From positions 1,798,001 to 1,862,000 of the forward strand of contig NW_008805070.1 in NCBI RefSeq assembly GCF_000004825.1: a DNA stretch of 64,000 bases. The letters run 5' to 3'. This DNA comes from Heterostelium album PN500 (taxonomy: Eukaryota; Evosea; Eumycetozoa; Acytosteliales; Acytosteliaceae). This document shows, in pieces, positions 53,070 through 64,000 of the stretch. Within the stretch, counting starts at the first letter, position 1. Each line of letters starts with the position of its first letter. The notes below the pieces were generated by a model. The model was given only the letters and a program-made list of their open reading frames with translations, was not told where the DNA came from and did not search any database. A program made the position numbers and the translations under genes.

Positions 53070-53278
53070 AAAAGCAACCTCATATATGATTCAAAATTTA
53101 TAAATTTATATAACATTACATTACACTCAACATCCATCCAATCATCTCTTTTTTTTTTTTATTAATACTATTTAGCATTTAACTTTTTACATAAATATCA
53201 TATTATAATATTTATAACAATAACAATAATAATATTATTTAACAAACTCTTTTACTTTATTTGATTATTATTATTATA

Positions 53279-54938
53279 TTAATATTGAATCGATACTAAT
53301 TTATTTAGTTTTTGTGATTTGATTACGTTCATCTGTTTGATTTCCTCTGATTTAAATGCTTGTTTCAATTCCTTCTTTACCATCTTGTTCTCTCGCTTTT
53401 CTTCTTTGACTGCCTTCTTTCTTGCTCGCTTTTCTTCTTTGGTTTCATTCTTTCTCGATTGTCCTAAATTCACTCTTTCCTCTTCGTCTTCGGATTCCTC
53501 TTCCACAACTTCGATCTTTTTCTTTTGATTCAGCACACCCAGTGGCATACCAGTCTTTTTGCTCAGCTTGATCGGTGCGATCTCTTTGATCAACTTTGGA
53601 TGATTATAGATATTGGAGTAGGTCGTCAAGATGGTCTCGCAATCCCACTGTTCCTTCTCCTCTTCCTCTTCGGAGACCTCCTCGCGCTCCTCGGCATCCC
53701 AGTCACGCTCGATGATACTCTTCTTCTCTGCGGCGGTCAACGGGATATTCTTGTCACGCGACTTTAGAATCTCGATTTGCTCGTGCAGCGGTTTGTGATT
53801 GGCTTCGTAGTCTGCCATGAACTCGTCGAAAACATCTTTGTAGGCGTCGGTACTGTAGGTTCCTTGTGCTCGCTCTTTGTCCAACTCACCGATGTCGTCG
53901 TCATCGTACTCTGCCAGCGCCAAGTTCAGCTGTTGATCCATCAATTCATCCAAAGGTTTCTTAACACGTTGTTTCTTATTACCATCTTCATCTTCTTCAT
54001 CATAATCCTCATAGTCATCATAATATAATTCATCTTCATCATCGAGTAACTCCATCTGTTTCAAACGTCTTTGTGTCTCTCTCACTTCCTTCTCCAGACC
54101 TTCGAGAGTACCGCCATTTGCCTGCAAAATGAAATCATCATCCAACTCCTCGAAATCACCGCCATTCTCATCGACATTGGCAGCCAAAGCTTCAATAATA
54201 TCATCATCAACCTTTCCTTTTAATTCCTTCTCTAAAAATCAATCATTTATAAATATAGAAATAAAAATAACGATATTGTTAGAAATTTCTCATAATAATT
54301 TAACATTTTAACATTTTAACATTAAACATACCATCTTTAACATAGTTTTTACTGATTTCTTCTAGACCGTACATGTATGGTGTAGGTTGACTCGGTTGTA
54401 CCAACTCTAATATTCCACCTTTGTGTTTCTTTAACTCGTTCATGTCGTATATGGCGGGAATAAACACACCACCTCCGATTGGTTTCATATGTTTGCTGTA
54501 ATCGTAACCATCTTTCTTGAAACCAAGTAAATGTAGATCGTCTTTTTCTAAATCTTTTTTATCTTTTTGACCTACTTCTTGTTGTTGTTCTTCATCTTCA
54601 TATTGTTCATCTTCATCATCGTAATACTCTTCGTCATCATATTCCTCATCATAATATTCGTCATCATCATAATATTCATCTTCAGCATCACTACCTTCTA
54701 CATTTTCTTCTTTTATATTACTCTATAAATAAAAGATATTGAATTAAATAAACATATATTAATAATCTCTATAATCACACATATCTATCTATCTATCTAT
54801 TATTATATTAAATCATACCTTTTTCTTTTCAACCAAATCAACTTGAGATACTTCACGACCGAATCTATCTCTAGACGACGATTTGTATAAACTGAAAACT
54901 TGTTTATTCTTTTTATCAATAAATGGTTTTGGTGGCAT
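53279..54938 (-). CDS. LTV1: LTV1 homologue, 40S ribosome assembly factor
   Basis: Three exons are inferred on the minus strand (54819-54938, 54332-54722, 53279-54231), giving 487 residues. The N-terminus MPPKPFIDKKNKQVFSLYKS matches the LTV1 start (PxKxFIDKK...FxLVxRSQRD). After an acidic Glu/Tyr stretch comes DDLHLLGFKKDGYDYSKHMK followed by PIGGGVFIP, the conserved YDYxxHLK(P) block. DDDFILQANGG and the YDDDDIGELD region follow, and the C-terminus is Lys/Glu-rich (KNETKEEKRARKKAVKEEKR). LTV1 binds pre-40S particles with Enp1 and Rps3 and must leave after phosphorylation before final 40S maturation. Intron 1 contains an ATCT microsatellite at 54783-54802. It is convergent with the SMAP-type gene. 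Confidence 0.9.
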
Positions 54939-55190
54939 TGTTTGTTGTTTTTCTTTATACAAATTATATATTAAAAATAATGTAAATCTATTTAAAAAGA
55001 ATATTGATCAAAACAACAATACCAATCTTGTATAATTTATAAAAATGAGAATAATTTATTAAATAAAAATTAAATAAAAAAAAAAACGTAAAAAATAATC
55101 TTTCGTTTTTTTTTTAATTTTTTTAATTTTTTTTAATATTTAAGCATCGCTTAGGACATTAATAAATATGAATAGTCAAAGGAGTTGATG
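54939..55190. other. AT-rich upstream region of LTV1
   Basis: Only A/T tracts are seen. This presumably contains the LTV1 promoter. Confidence 0.4.
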
Positions 55191-55393
55191 TTCGAATTCT
55201 GTTTTGGAACTTGAATACATCCTGTTCATCTGAAGGTAGTAAGAGCTTTATTCAAAGTTGCCAACAGTTCGTTCGCGACTGTTGCATGGTAATGGTGCGA
55301 CAAATGGCCACGATGGTGGTATTGGCACTGTATTGGATGATGGTCATAGTCACAGTCACAACCTATTCAAGTTCCAAAGCAGAATTCAACTAC
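55191..55393. mobile_element. Foldback/TIR element candidate of about 200 bp
   Basis: TTCGAATTCTGTTTTGGAAC with TTGAATA (55191-55217) is the inverse of TATTCAAGTTCC...AGAATTCAA (55366-55392), with about two mismatches in 27. The interior is less AT-rich than its flanks. It has a frame with HGNGATNGHDGGIGTVLDDG and HSHSHNLFKF that looks partly protein-like, so a decayed gene fragment is an alternative. No target duplication is clear. Confidence 0.5.
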
Positions 55394-55824
55394 AATTGAC
55401 TTTAACTATGTGCCTATATTATAAATAATCAAAAAACTCAACGAATCTTCTTCTTCTTCCATATTTATATATCTTGTTGACCATATATGATGCATCAGCA
55501 ACAAAGTTTAGGAGTTTAATAAACTCTTTTTAGTGGTTATTCGATATAATACTATTAACTTTCACTACTTGAATCTACTGTTCAACAAAAATAAATAAAG
55601 TTTTACCAAAATTAGCGTGCTAGTTCACCAAATGTATTGATCAATAAATGAATCAATATTACTTATTATCTTTCAAGTTTTTTTCAGTTAATTAATTTAT
55701 TTTATTTGTTTGATTAGGAATAAAAATGATGACCATAACATGAATTCAAGTAAGACGGTAATAAAAATTAAAGATTTTGCAAACTTTTAAAAATTGTCTT
55801 TTATCGTGGTGGTAATAAGCTAAC
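55394..55824. other. Intergenic, nothing recognised
   Basis: AT-rich sequence without a supported ORF or repeat. Confidence 0.4.
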
Positions 55825-55975
55825 AATGACTGCAAAAGAGTTAGTTTGTGCCGATAACCTATATTAATATGGTGAGACGACGTATGATCATTTTAAATGA
55901 TGCATTACTTTCTGATCATTCCTACTTTGAGTGATTAGTTGGTTGTTTGTACATTTTTAATGGTTTGTTATCTCA
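55825..55975. repeat. Direct repeat D1 before Kelch gene
   Basis: Blocks GAGTTAGTTTGTGCC, TTCTGATCATTCCTACTTTG with AGTGATT, and GTACATTTTTAATGGTTTGT match 57436-57556 downstream of the Kelch gene, in the same order and orientation. Confidence 0.65.
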
Positions 55976-56524
55976 TTTTAATTTTTGAGGTAAATCATTA
56001 AGAAAATGAATGATTTACATTTTACTTTCTTTTTTTTTATAATTATCTATCTCGCATTATTAAATAATAACAAACAATATGATACATATTCATTCTAACA
56101 AGAACAAATCATTTAAATATTACATAGTCAATCAAATATTCGATGGTTGAAGAGCAAACTAGATTTTATCTCTTTTAGCTTTATTAGTTGAGATCAAATG
56201 TAACTTTATCATTCTATCTATTTCGACATTGATTAACTAATACTTACATGTACTTCTCTTAATCATGATCTCTATAATAGATCAATATAAACACCCAGAC
56301 ACATCTTTAGATTATCCCTTGAGTGCACCATTTTTTTTCTTTATTTTTTCTTATTCTCCTTCTCACTGTTATATTTTGCGACTTTTTAATAGTACAAACA
56401 TTCCAATTCCAAACATCATTATCGGATATTTATCATTCATATATATATAACAATTAAAATAGTAAAACAACTCAAATCATTGATTTAATAATCATAATAT
56501 TAGATCCAAAGAACTTAGAATACA

Positions 56525-57412
56525 ATGACCGAACAACCAAACAAACTTGAAAGAATTGAATCATCATCAATAAAACCATTAATAACAACAATAAACAACA
56601 ATGATATTAAACAATCATATATTTTCACAACACATATATCAAATGGAGCAACATTGATCAACACATCAAACAATTCAATCGAACAACTCAATGTAGATTA
56701 TAGTTTTTCAAATACAGCCTCATCAATGGTTTCAATTGGTGAATATATCTATATATTCGGTGGTGAGAAAAATCAAAACAAATGGATGAAATTCTCAATT
56801 AGATCGAAATCAGTGGAATATATTGGCGATATTGATGGAGTCGATGGTGGATATGCAATATCAGTTTGTTATAATGGTGAAGATCATATCTATTTAGTAA
56901 ATGGCCATAGCTCAAATAGAATCGATCGATTCAACATCAAAACAATGAAATTCGAAAGATATCATCAATTACCCGATCAATTTAGTCTACAGACATCAAC
57001 AATGATCTTCAAAGGCTCATTATATTCACTATCGTACAAAGAACTAAATTCGATGTTTAAATTCGATTTAACAGATAAAACGATAACAGAATATCATATT
57101 AACATTACACCATTCTCGGCATGTCATGATAGCAATGGAAATTTCTTTATACACGACAGAGTTAACAATCGATTCATTAAATATAATGTTGAAACCAAAC
57201 AAACAATCAATCTTAATCCAATTCCTGCCTTGGATCGATTTGCATACTTGATGTATCATCAAGAATCATCAATGTCCAGTTTTATCTATTCATTTGGTGG
57301 TAATTACTATGGTAATTACAAATATTCTATTGAATACGATCAATCACATCCATTTTTAAAAGATGATAGATTTCACAGATTTTTATGTGCATCTACATCA
57401 ATCAAATTTTAA
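56525..57412 (+). CDS. Kelch-type beta-propeller protein
   Basis: This is a single-exon gene of 295 residues. Repeating beta-rich blocks of about 45-50 residues occur: YIYIFGGEKNQNKWMKFSIR, HIYLVNGHSSNRIDRFNIKT then MKFERYHQLP, LYSLSYKELNSMFKFDLTDK, and FIYSFGGNYYGN. The GG and aromatic spacing fits degenerate Kelch repeats. No B-box is present, although the pattern resembles the C-terminal half of dictyostelid B-box/Kelch proteins. It may therefore be a propeller that lost, or never had, its N-terminal module. Direct repeats D1 and D2 flank it, suggesting the gene moved or duplicated together with them. Confidence 0.75.
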   Translation: MTEQPNKLERIESSSIKPLITTINNNDIKQSYIFTTHISNGATLINTSNNSIEQLNVDYSFSNTASSMVSIGEYIYIFGGEKNQNKWMKFSIRSKSVEYIGDIDGVDGGYAISVCYNGEDHIYLVNGHSSNRIDRFNIKTMKFERYHQLPDQFSLQTSTMIFKGSLYSLSYKELNSMFKFDLTDKTITEYHINITPFSACHDSNGNFFIHDRVNNRFIKYNVETKQTINLNPIPALDRFAYLMYHQESSMSSFIYSFGGNYYGNYKYSIEYDQSHPFLKDDRFHRFLCASTSIKF

Positions 57413-57435
57413 AAAATTCTTATTTTTGAAGTAAA

Positions 57436-57556
57436 TATGACTGTAAAAGAGTTGGTTTGTAGGAGACAAATATTAATAGTCTGAAATGTTGCAATACATT
57501 CTGATCATTCCTACTTTGAGTGATTGGTGGTTGGTTGTACATTTTTAATGGTTTGT
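57436..57556. repeat. Direct repeat D2 after Kelch gene
   Basis: This is the second copy of the sequence at 55825-55975. The central block TTCTGATCATTCCTACTTTG is identical. Confidence 0.65.
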
Positions 57557-58244
57557 TCTAAAATAAATCAAATAAATATGTACATTTTTAAATCTGCAAT
57601 TTCTAATTTTAATTAATCATTTGGTAGATTGAACTATCAATTTAACTAACTAAATATGAATGTAGTTCCACTTTAGATAAATCGGAGATTGCAATTAAAT
57701 ATGTTAACTTGTTTTTTTATATATTATATTTACAAAGTGTTAAAAAAGTAAATAAATTTTACCCCTATAAAAAGGAATGAAAAGTTACTTTATTTTTTTT
57801 TCTACTTCTTGTTGGAAATAAATTGGATAGAAGGATGATTTCCACACTTGTTATATCATTAATGTAAAATAAAGATCAAATAAAACATTTTACCAATAAT
57901 ATTTCAATTTACCTAAAAGTGAATCTTTTTATTTTTTTTTTAATAAAGTTTCCCTTTTTTTTAAAAACAAATTGTTGAATACATTGATATCTATATATCT
58001 CGATAATAAAAAAACTTGTATGGAGTTTTGGCTACAATGTTTATAAATGTTTATAACTTAAATGGAATAGATTGTGATTTTATCCCCTCGAAACAATCTT
58101 ACCAAAAACAGAGTTAACAAGCCAGCTATAGTATACATCTACATGTATTACTTATTTATTAAATATTCCTATTAATATGAATTCTTTAAATAGGACAAAA
58201 CTATCTTCATGAAAATTCATTTGTCTTCTAAAAAGATTTATAAA
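57557..58244. promoter_or_regulatory. Upstream region of AprA-like gene 1
   Basis: The block TTTAGATAAATCGGAGATT near 57671 recurs near 60404 before gene 2. A later TTACCCC(T)ATAAAAA block (about 57760 and 60508) also recurs, so the promoter was duplicated with the gene. No other element is seen. Confidence 0.5.
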
Positions 58245-59816
58245 ATGTCTAAATTGATTAGTTTATCTTTATTATTAATAATATTTATTTCCACTTCTTT
58301 ATCCACCAAAGATTTGGAAGATTTTATTTATAAAGATGATCCATCGTATGTATTAATATATTAACATTTAGGTTATAGTATAATACATTTAAATTATTTA
58401 TTAAACACACTTTTTTTTTATAATAGATTTGGTTATGTTTATAATTCAAAGATTGATAAAGTAGGATATACCATCTATATCTTAAATTATACTTCTGGAA
58501 CTTGGTTAGATAGTGAATTAACTAGCAATCCAGTTTGGTATCATTGGCTTCACATTTGTATTCCCAATGTCGTTACAACCGAGACAGCTTTCCTTTGGAA
58601 CGATAAAGGTGACTACTCAACATCCGCCAACTACACTCCACATCCATTAGCTCAGCACATCTGTTCAAATACTGGATCGATTGCTGCTTTCCTCTATCAA
58701 AATCCAAACCAACCAATCAGTTTCAGAAATTCAACAAAAATGTTGATAGAGGATGAAATAATTGCTCATAGTTGGCGTGAGTACTTCAATAACCAGTCAA
58801 AGAAAGATTGGATCGCATCCTACCCAATGACTCGTGCCGTTGTCAGGTCGATGGATGTCGTTCAAAGTTTCCTTAGTAAAATTTCATCGTGTCATCTTGT
58901 TAGTGATTTCGTTGTTGGTGGTGCAAGTAAGCGTGCTTGGGCTGCATGGTTGGCAGCTGCCATTGATCCACGTATCTCAGCTGTGATTCCAGTGGTTCTA
59001 CCAGTTTTAAACATGGAAACAAACTTTAATAATCATTTTCGTGCATACGGTGGTTTCTCCTATGCTTTTAGCAGCTACTTAAACGAAGGTTTGTTGGCAG
59101 AGTTGAATTCTCAATCATTCCATTCTCTTTCACATGAAATAGATCCACTTATGTACGTACGTGGTTTAATCAAACCAAAGTACATCGTTTCCACAGTATC
59201 CGATCAATTCTTCATTCCCGATTCCTCAGTGTATTTCTTTGACAAGTTACTTGGTGAGAAGCATCAGCGTATCATACCAAACGATGACCACTCCATACTA
59301 TTAAAATTCGACCAGATTGTCAGTGATGTCACCTCATACTACAAATCGATTGCCTTCAACTCGCCACTACCAAAGTTTGACTGGACAGTCATACCAGACC
59401 TCTCTAATAACCGGACAACCATGACTCTGATTCTCGGGGATGGTAATAGTGGTAATGGATACAATGATCAACAACAACAACAACGACCAACTTCTGTCTT
59501 GTTGTATGCAGCTGATAGTGCATCTACCACCAAGCGTGACTGGCGTCTTCACACGTGTCCAGAGTGCAAGCCACAAGATGTTACTTTTCTACCAACAGTT
59601 GTACAAGAGTCATCAGATATAAACAACGTCTACACAGTTACTATTGAACAGCCTGCTAAAGGTGGTTGGAGAGGTGCATTCATTGAGTTGACTTATGAGA
59701 CGCCATTCATTGGAACACAAAAGTTCACCACAGAATTCTTCTGGGCACCATACACATTCCCATTCGCCGAATGTGGCAACAATTGTAAAAATGTACTTAT
59801 TATAAATATAAACTAA
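58245..59816 (+). CDS. AprA-like secreted protein (PhoPQ-related family), copy 1
   Basis: Two exons are inferred (58245-58345 and 58427-59816), giving 496 residues. The start MSKLISLSLLLIIFISTSLS is a signal peptide. An upstream in-frame ATG at 58209 is less likely because the paralogue starts at MSKLI. The family is recognised by DYFxx-type N-terminus (FGYVYNSKIDK), TSNPVWYHWLHICIPN, and the alpha/beta-hydrolase elbow DFVVGGASKRAWAAWLAAAI followed by DPRISAVIPVVLPVLNM. Further blocks are ETNFNNHFRAYGGFSYAF and IVSTVSDQFFIPDSS. In D. discoideum AprA is a secreted repressor of proliferation and a chemorepellent. In bacteria PqaA is the founding member. NxT/NxS sites suit secretion. Enzymatic activity is not established for AprA. 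Confidence 0.88.
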
Positions 59817-60866
59817 GTTATTCCAATAGTAAATTAACTAATATATTTTTGTTTTTCTAAAGTCACAATTACTATAGATTTGTTTTTCTTTTTTTATTAT
59901 TATTTTATAATAAAATAAATAATAATAAACAAAAAAAATTTTTGTGAAACAAAAAGTAAAGATTGTAAAAATCACATAAATGAAAAAGTTTTTTTTTTGT
60001 TTTGTGATGTGGGAACTTCATTATTTCTTTTAGAAATTTCTTTACTTATAAATATAATTTAAAAAATAACTTTTTTAATTTTGATCTAGAAACTACTTTT
60101 ATTTAAATAGTTTCAATTATAGTGGAATTTTTAATAATTAATACTTATTCAATTAAAGGGATTTAGAATTTTAATTTAATTTTAATTAATTTTAAATAAT
60201 TTAGAGAATAAATCAGTATTTGTAAATAATAATAGTGTACATTTTTTAAAAAATATTTTTTTATGAAGATCTTCTATTTATAGTAATGAATTAAAAAAAC
60301 AATAAAAACCTATAATAGATAAACTATTATTAAAAAAAAACTATTTTTCATTTATTTTCTGTTGGTTATTACACAAAGGTGGTGTTTTTTTGACTTGCTC
60401 CCCTTTAGATAAATCGGAGATTAAAATAACTATGATGAAGAAGTTTACTTGATTACAATGCTGTCAAAAAATAAAAACAATATTACAAAAAAAATGATCA
60501 TTGTTTTTACCCCCCCCCATAAAAAGTGGAACAACCACACCAAATAATAAATTAATATCAAGTTATATGAAACTAGTTTGATTTGAAGGATTTCCAAACC
60601 ATATTTATTATTTGCTTTAATAATAATAATAAATGGAAAGTTATTTATTTTATTTTTACAAAGTTACTAAAATGATCATAAATGATTTGTTTTTTACAAA
60701 CAGAATGGTGTTTGTTCTTCATTGCTTTGTAAAGACAACACTTTATTATACAACCAATACTAAAATGAAAGATATATAGATCATATAAAACGAATTATTT
60801 TCAAAAAAAATCTAAAAAAATTAATATTATATTTCTATTATATTAGATTGGACAAAAACTGTATTC
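59817..60866. other. Intergenic between AprA-like genes
   Basis: AT-rich sequence. It contains a duplicated upstream block (60404-60425) and a run of nine C near 60510. No gene is seen. Confidence 0.5.
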
Positions 60867-62435
60867 ATGTCTAAATTGATAGGTTTAATTTTATTATTAA
60901 TATTAGTAATATATATTTCCACATCTTTATCGACCAGAGAATTGGAGGATTTTGTTTATAAAGAAGATGAATCGTATGTAATATTATTATTTTTCACAGC
61001 CAAAATAAATAGATCTGAATTAAAAATCTTATTTTAATTATATAGATTTGGTTATGAATATCATTCAAAGATAGATAAAGGAATATATACCCTCTATATT
61101 TTAAATTATACTTCTGGAACTTGGTTAGATAGTGAATTAACTAGCAATCCAGTTTGGTATCATTGGCTTCTCATTTGTATTCCCAATGTCGTTCAAACCG
61201 AGACAGCTTTCCTTTGGATCGAAAACGGTGACTACTCAACATCCGCCAACCACTCTATATACCCATTGGCCGAGCATATCTGTTTTAATACTGGATCGAT
61301 CACAGCTTTCCTCTATCAAAATCCAAACCAACCAATCAGTTTCAGAAATTCAACAAAAATGTTGACAGAGGATGAAATAATTGCTCATAGTTGGCGTGAG
61401 TACTTCAATAACCAGTCAAAGAAAGATTGGATCGTTTTCTACCCGATGACACGTGCCGTTGTCAAGTCGATCGATGTTGTTCAAAGTTTCTTGCGTGAAC
61501 ATTCATTTTTACATCGTGTTACCGATTTCGTTGTTGGCGGTTCGAGTAAGCGTGCTTGGGCTGCATGGTTGGCAGCTGCCATTGATCCACGTATCTCAGC
61601 TTTGATTCCAGTTATTCTGCCAATCCTGAATATGGAGACTAACTTTAATAATCATTTTCGTGCATACGGTGGCTTCTCATATATTCTGAACAGTTTCTTT
61701 GACGAAAATCTGTTTGCACAGTTGAATAAGCAACCGTTCCACTCTCTGGCGTCGGAAATCGATCCACTTATGTACGTAGGTGGTTTAATCAAACCAAAGT
61801 ACATCGTTTCCACAGTATCCGATCAATTCTTCATTCCCGATTCCTCAGTGTATTTCTTTGACAAGTTACTTGGTGAGAAGCATCAGCGTATCATACCGAA
61901 CGACGATCACCTAATGACATACAAATTCGTCCAGATTGTCAGTGATGTCACCTCATACTACAAATCGATTGCCTTCAACTCGCCACTACCAACTTTCGAA
62001 TGGACAGTGGTACCGGACCTCTCTAATAACCGGACAACCATTACTCTGATTCTCGGAGATTCCAATACACTTTCCAGTGGATTGTCAAAAGCTAGACCAC
62101 ATCAACGACCAACTTCTGTATTGTTGTATGCAGCTGATAGTGCATCTACCACCAAGCGTGACTGGCGTCTCTATACATGTCCGGATTGCCAACCACAGAA
62201 TGTTACTTTTCTACCGACTGTAGTTCCAGAGTCATCCGACCCAAACATCTACATAGCCACCATTGAACAACCAGCCAAAGGTGGTTGGAGAGGTGCATTC
62301 ATTGAGTTGACTTATGAGACGCCATTCATTGGAACACAAAAGTTCACCACAGAATTCTTCTGGGCACCATACACATTCCCATTCGCCGGATGTGGAAACA
62401 ATTGTAAAAATGTACTTATTCTAAACACAAAGTAG
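60867..62435 (+). CDS. AprA-like secreted protein (PhoPQ-related family), copy 2
   Basis: Two exons are inferred (60867-60973 and 61046-62435), giving 498 residues, with an intron in the same position and phase as copy 1. It has a signal peptide (LIGLILLLILVIYISTSLS). The nucleophile elbow reads DFVVGGSSKRAWAAWLAAAI. ETNFNNHFRAYGGFSYIL, YIVSTVSDQFFIPDS and the EFFWAPYTFPFAGCGNNCKN end are all conserved. Long stretches are nearly identical to copy 1 at the DNA level, while others (KISSCHLV versus EHSFLHRV) differ. This patchwork suggests gene conversion or selection on part of the protein. Confidence 0.88.
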
Positions 62436-62527
62436 TCTGTATCATAGTTTTAACTAATAATTTTGTTTTCTAAAGTCTCAAATACAATATTTATAGTTTG
62501 TTCTTATCTCTTTATTTTTTTATTTTA

Positions 62528-62590
62528 TAATGATCATAGAAATTCCACCCACCAAATTAATATGGGACAAATCGTAAAAAATGAAACTCT
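62528..62590. repeat. Dispersed repeat R4, copy B
   Basis: This shares GAAATTCCACCCA, AAATTAATATGG and ACAAATCG blocks with 6291-6345. It is non-coding. Confidence 0.5.
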
Positions 62591-63659
62591 GAAAAAAAAA
62601 TTGTTGACAAAAGCATATTAAATACCCAAAAAATCATGTTTTTCATTAGACCATTGTAATATGTGGGTGTGTTGTCATAAAAAATAAAAAGGAAAATGTT
62701 TGCAAACACTATTTTGGTGTGACTCTTATTGTAAAAGGAGTACTGGAAAAAATAATTTAATAAATGGTTGATTATAATATAAATTATGAGATTTTTTTTA
62801 CATTAATATCAACATTTAATAAATAATGATGTCAAAAAAAAAAAGGTTTGGAGATTTGCTATTATTGATTTTATAAAAGAAACTAAAAAAAATAACAAAA
62901 ATTGCTATACAATTATAAATCAATTTACAAATAACTTATAAATGGTATGTAAAAAAAATAGTAATATTTAATTAAAAAATATCAATTATAATCTCAAGAT
63001 CAAACGAAAATGTTAAAATCGTTTTCAAAAACAAAACAAATAAAAAAGTGTGGGTAAAAACCACCATGTTATATTTTTGTATTCTCTCATCCCCTGCAAT
63101 TTAATTATTGAACAGCTTTTGTGTGAACATTTCGCAAAAATAATGAGAGAATACAAAACAAGTTGCAAAAAAAAACCCAACCTATAAAATGAAATAACTT
63201 ATATTATTTTAAAGAGTACTATTTTAAATACATAATGTCTGTAAGATACTTAATTCTCCTATCAATTTTTATTTTGCACATCAAAATCTTTGTCATTCTT
63301 TCTGTCATTGAAATAAATAACTTTTTGATTTTTCTATTTTTTACCAAAAAAGATACTAAAACTCAAAACATATTCTTATCAAAAAAAAATAATTTCAAAT
63401 CGTAAAATATATACTTTTTGTTATAACTTTACAAAGAACAATTGAAATAATAAGGAGATAAAAATATTATCATAGAAATCGTTGATAATATTATTGAAAT
63501 CTGGTAAACACATTTCTACAATTGGTGTAATAAAATTTAGTGGTTTTTTTAATTGTATAATTATTGGTAATTTTAATAAAATATTTGATAAATTAAATTT
63601 GTTTATCTTCTTTGATTCATTTCATTTTCATATTCAATTTCCATATCATAATTAAAAAA
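62591..63659. other. AT-rich intergenic stretch
   Basis: No gene, RNA or repeat beyond homopolymers is recognised. It is probably the upstream region of the next gene. Confidence 0.4.
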
Positions 63660-64000
63660 ATGAGAAATATTTTATTAATAGTTTTAGTAGTTTTTCTAGT
63701 TACTCTCTTGAATGTATCTTTGGCTGACAAGGTGCGTTGTGGAATCGGATTCTGTGAAACCGAACCTAAACAATGTAAGAAATACGATGGATGTGTAAAT
63801 AACAAAGGATGTGTTTACTCCAAGAAAGAGTGTAATGTGTTCGACTTCGACCGGTTGCAATGTAACCTCTGACGAATGCTCTTTTAAACCGGTGGTTTGT
63901 GATGATGGTTTTGCTTGCACTGAAGATTCATGTGATCCTGCCACTGGGTGTACATACACACCAAACAACGCGCTATGTGAAGACAATAACCCGTGCACAA
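63660..64000 (+). pseudogene. CTDC-type Cys-rich secreted protein, 5' part, apparently frameshifted
   Basis: The ATG at 63660 starts a signal peptide (MRNILLIVLVVFLVTLLNVS, then LA|DKVRC). Cys-rich sequence follows (GIGFCETEPKQCKKYDGC, NNKGCVYSKKEC) until a stop at 63870-63872. From about 63835 another phase gives CSTSTGCNVTSDEC, VVCDDGFACTEDSCDPATGC and CEDNNPCT. These are classic CTDC repeats (about 24 residues, CTxDxCDxxxGC) of dictyostelid prestalk matrix proteins such as EcmA/EcmB. The join near 63830-63840 therefore looks like a one-base shift. It could be true decay, an assembly error in this AT-rich region, or an unseen short intron. The gene runs off the window end. Confidence 0.65.

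Noticed and set aside
1-64000. tRNA, rRNA, CRISPR arrays and riboswitches
   Set aside because: None was recognised by eye. No GGTTCGAATCC-like B box within a cloverleaf was seen, and CRISPR is not expected in a eukaryotic nuclear genome.

Overview
The window looks like a piece of nuclear genome from a dictyostelid social amoeba (Amoebozoa). The sequence is AT-rich with long A and T homopolymers. Introns are short, AT-rich and GT-AG. Proteins carry Asn, Gln and Ser runs. The gene content is typical of the group: two AprA-like proliferation repressors in tandem, a Cys-rich CTDC-type (prestalk matrix) protein, H-type lectins, families of B-box zinc finger/coiled-coil proteins, and secreted GH18 chitobiase-like enzymes. 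I cannot name the species. The sequence seems less extreme in AT content than Dictyostelium discoideum, so another dictyostelid lineage is likely (inference).

Region 1 (1-28.8 kb) is a gene-family nursery and graveyard. It holds eight GH18 copies (two complete, one cut by the window edge, five decayed), several B-box/coiled-coil genes with their fragments, and three or four copies of a B-box + coiled coil + Rab-like GTPase unit. It also holds two relics of a nucleotidyltransferase of the OAS/cGAS/CD-NTase type, each beside a MYND-finger relic, a piggyBac-like transposase relic, a MITE-like element and dispersed non-coding repeats. The NTase/MYND/GH18 block occurs twice (about 4.4-6.3 kb and 12.5-13.5 kb). 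Several relics contain short inverted segments. The clearest is a 320-bp inversion inside a B-box gene, bounded by a 5-bp inverted repeat (ATAAC/GTTAT). An intact ankyrin-repeat gene lies at 26.1-27.9 kb.

Region 2 (28.9-40.9 kb) is a large imperfect inverted repeat. Each arm carries an H-type lectin gene and a TPR + MYND zinc-finger gene in mirror order, and a B-box gene sits in the central spacer. The left arm has an additional, internally deleted TPR-MYND copy. Another B-box relic and an intact B-box gene follow (41.0-43.4 kb).

Region 3 (44.1-55 kb) is a block of conserved single-copy housekeeping genes: a six-exon gamma-secretase-activating protein (GSAP/pigeon) homologue, a four-exon gene of unknown function, a SMAP-type ArfGAP with a Gly/Met/Asn repeat tail, and the ribosome-assembly factor LTV1. 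These show ordinary splicing and no decay.

Region 4 (55-64 kb) holds a foldback/TIR element, a Kelch-type propeller gene flanked by direct repeats, the AprA-like tandem pair, and the start of a CTDC-repeat secreted protein with an apparent frameshift.

Exon boundaries were worked out by hand from splice signals, reading phase and paralogue comparison. None was confirmed by transcript data.
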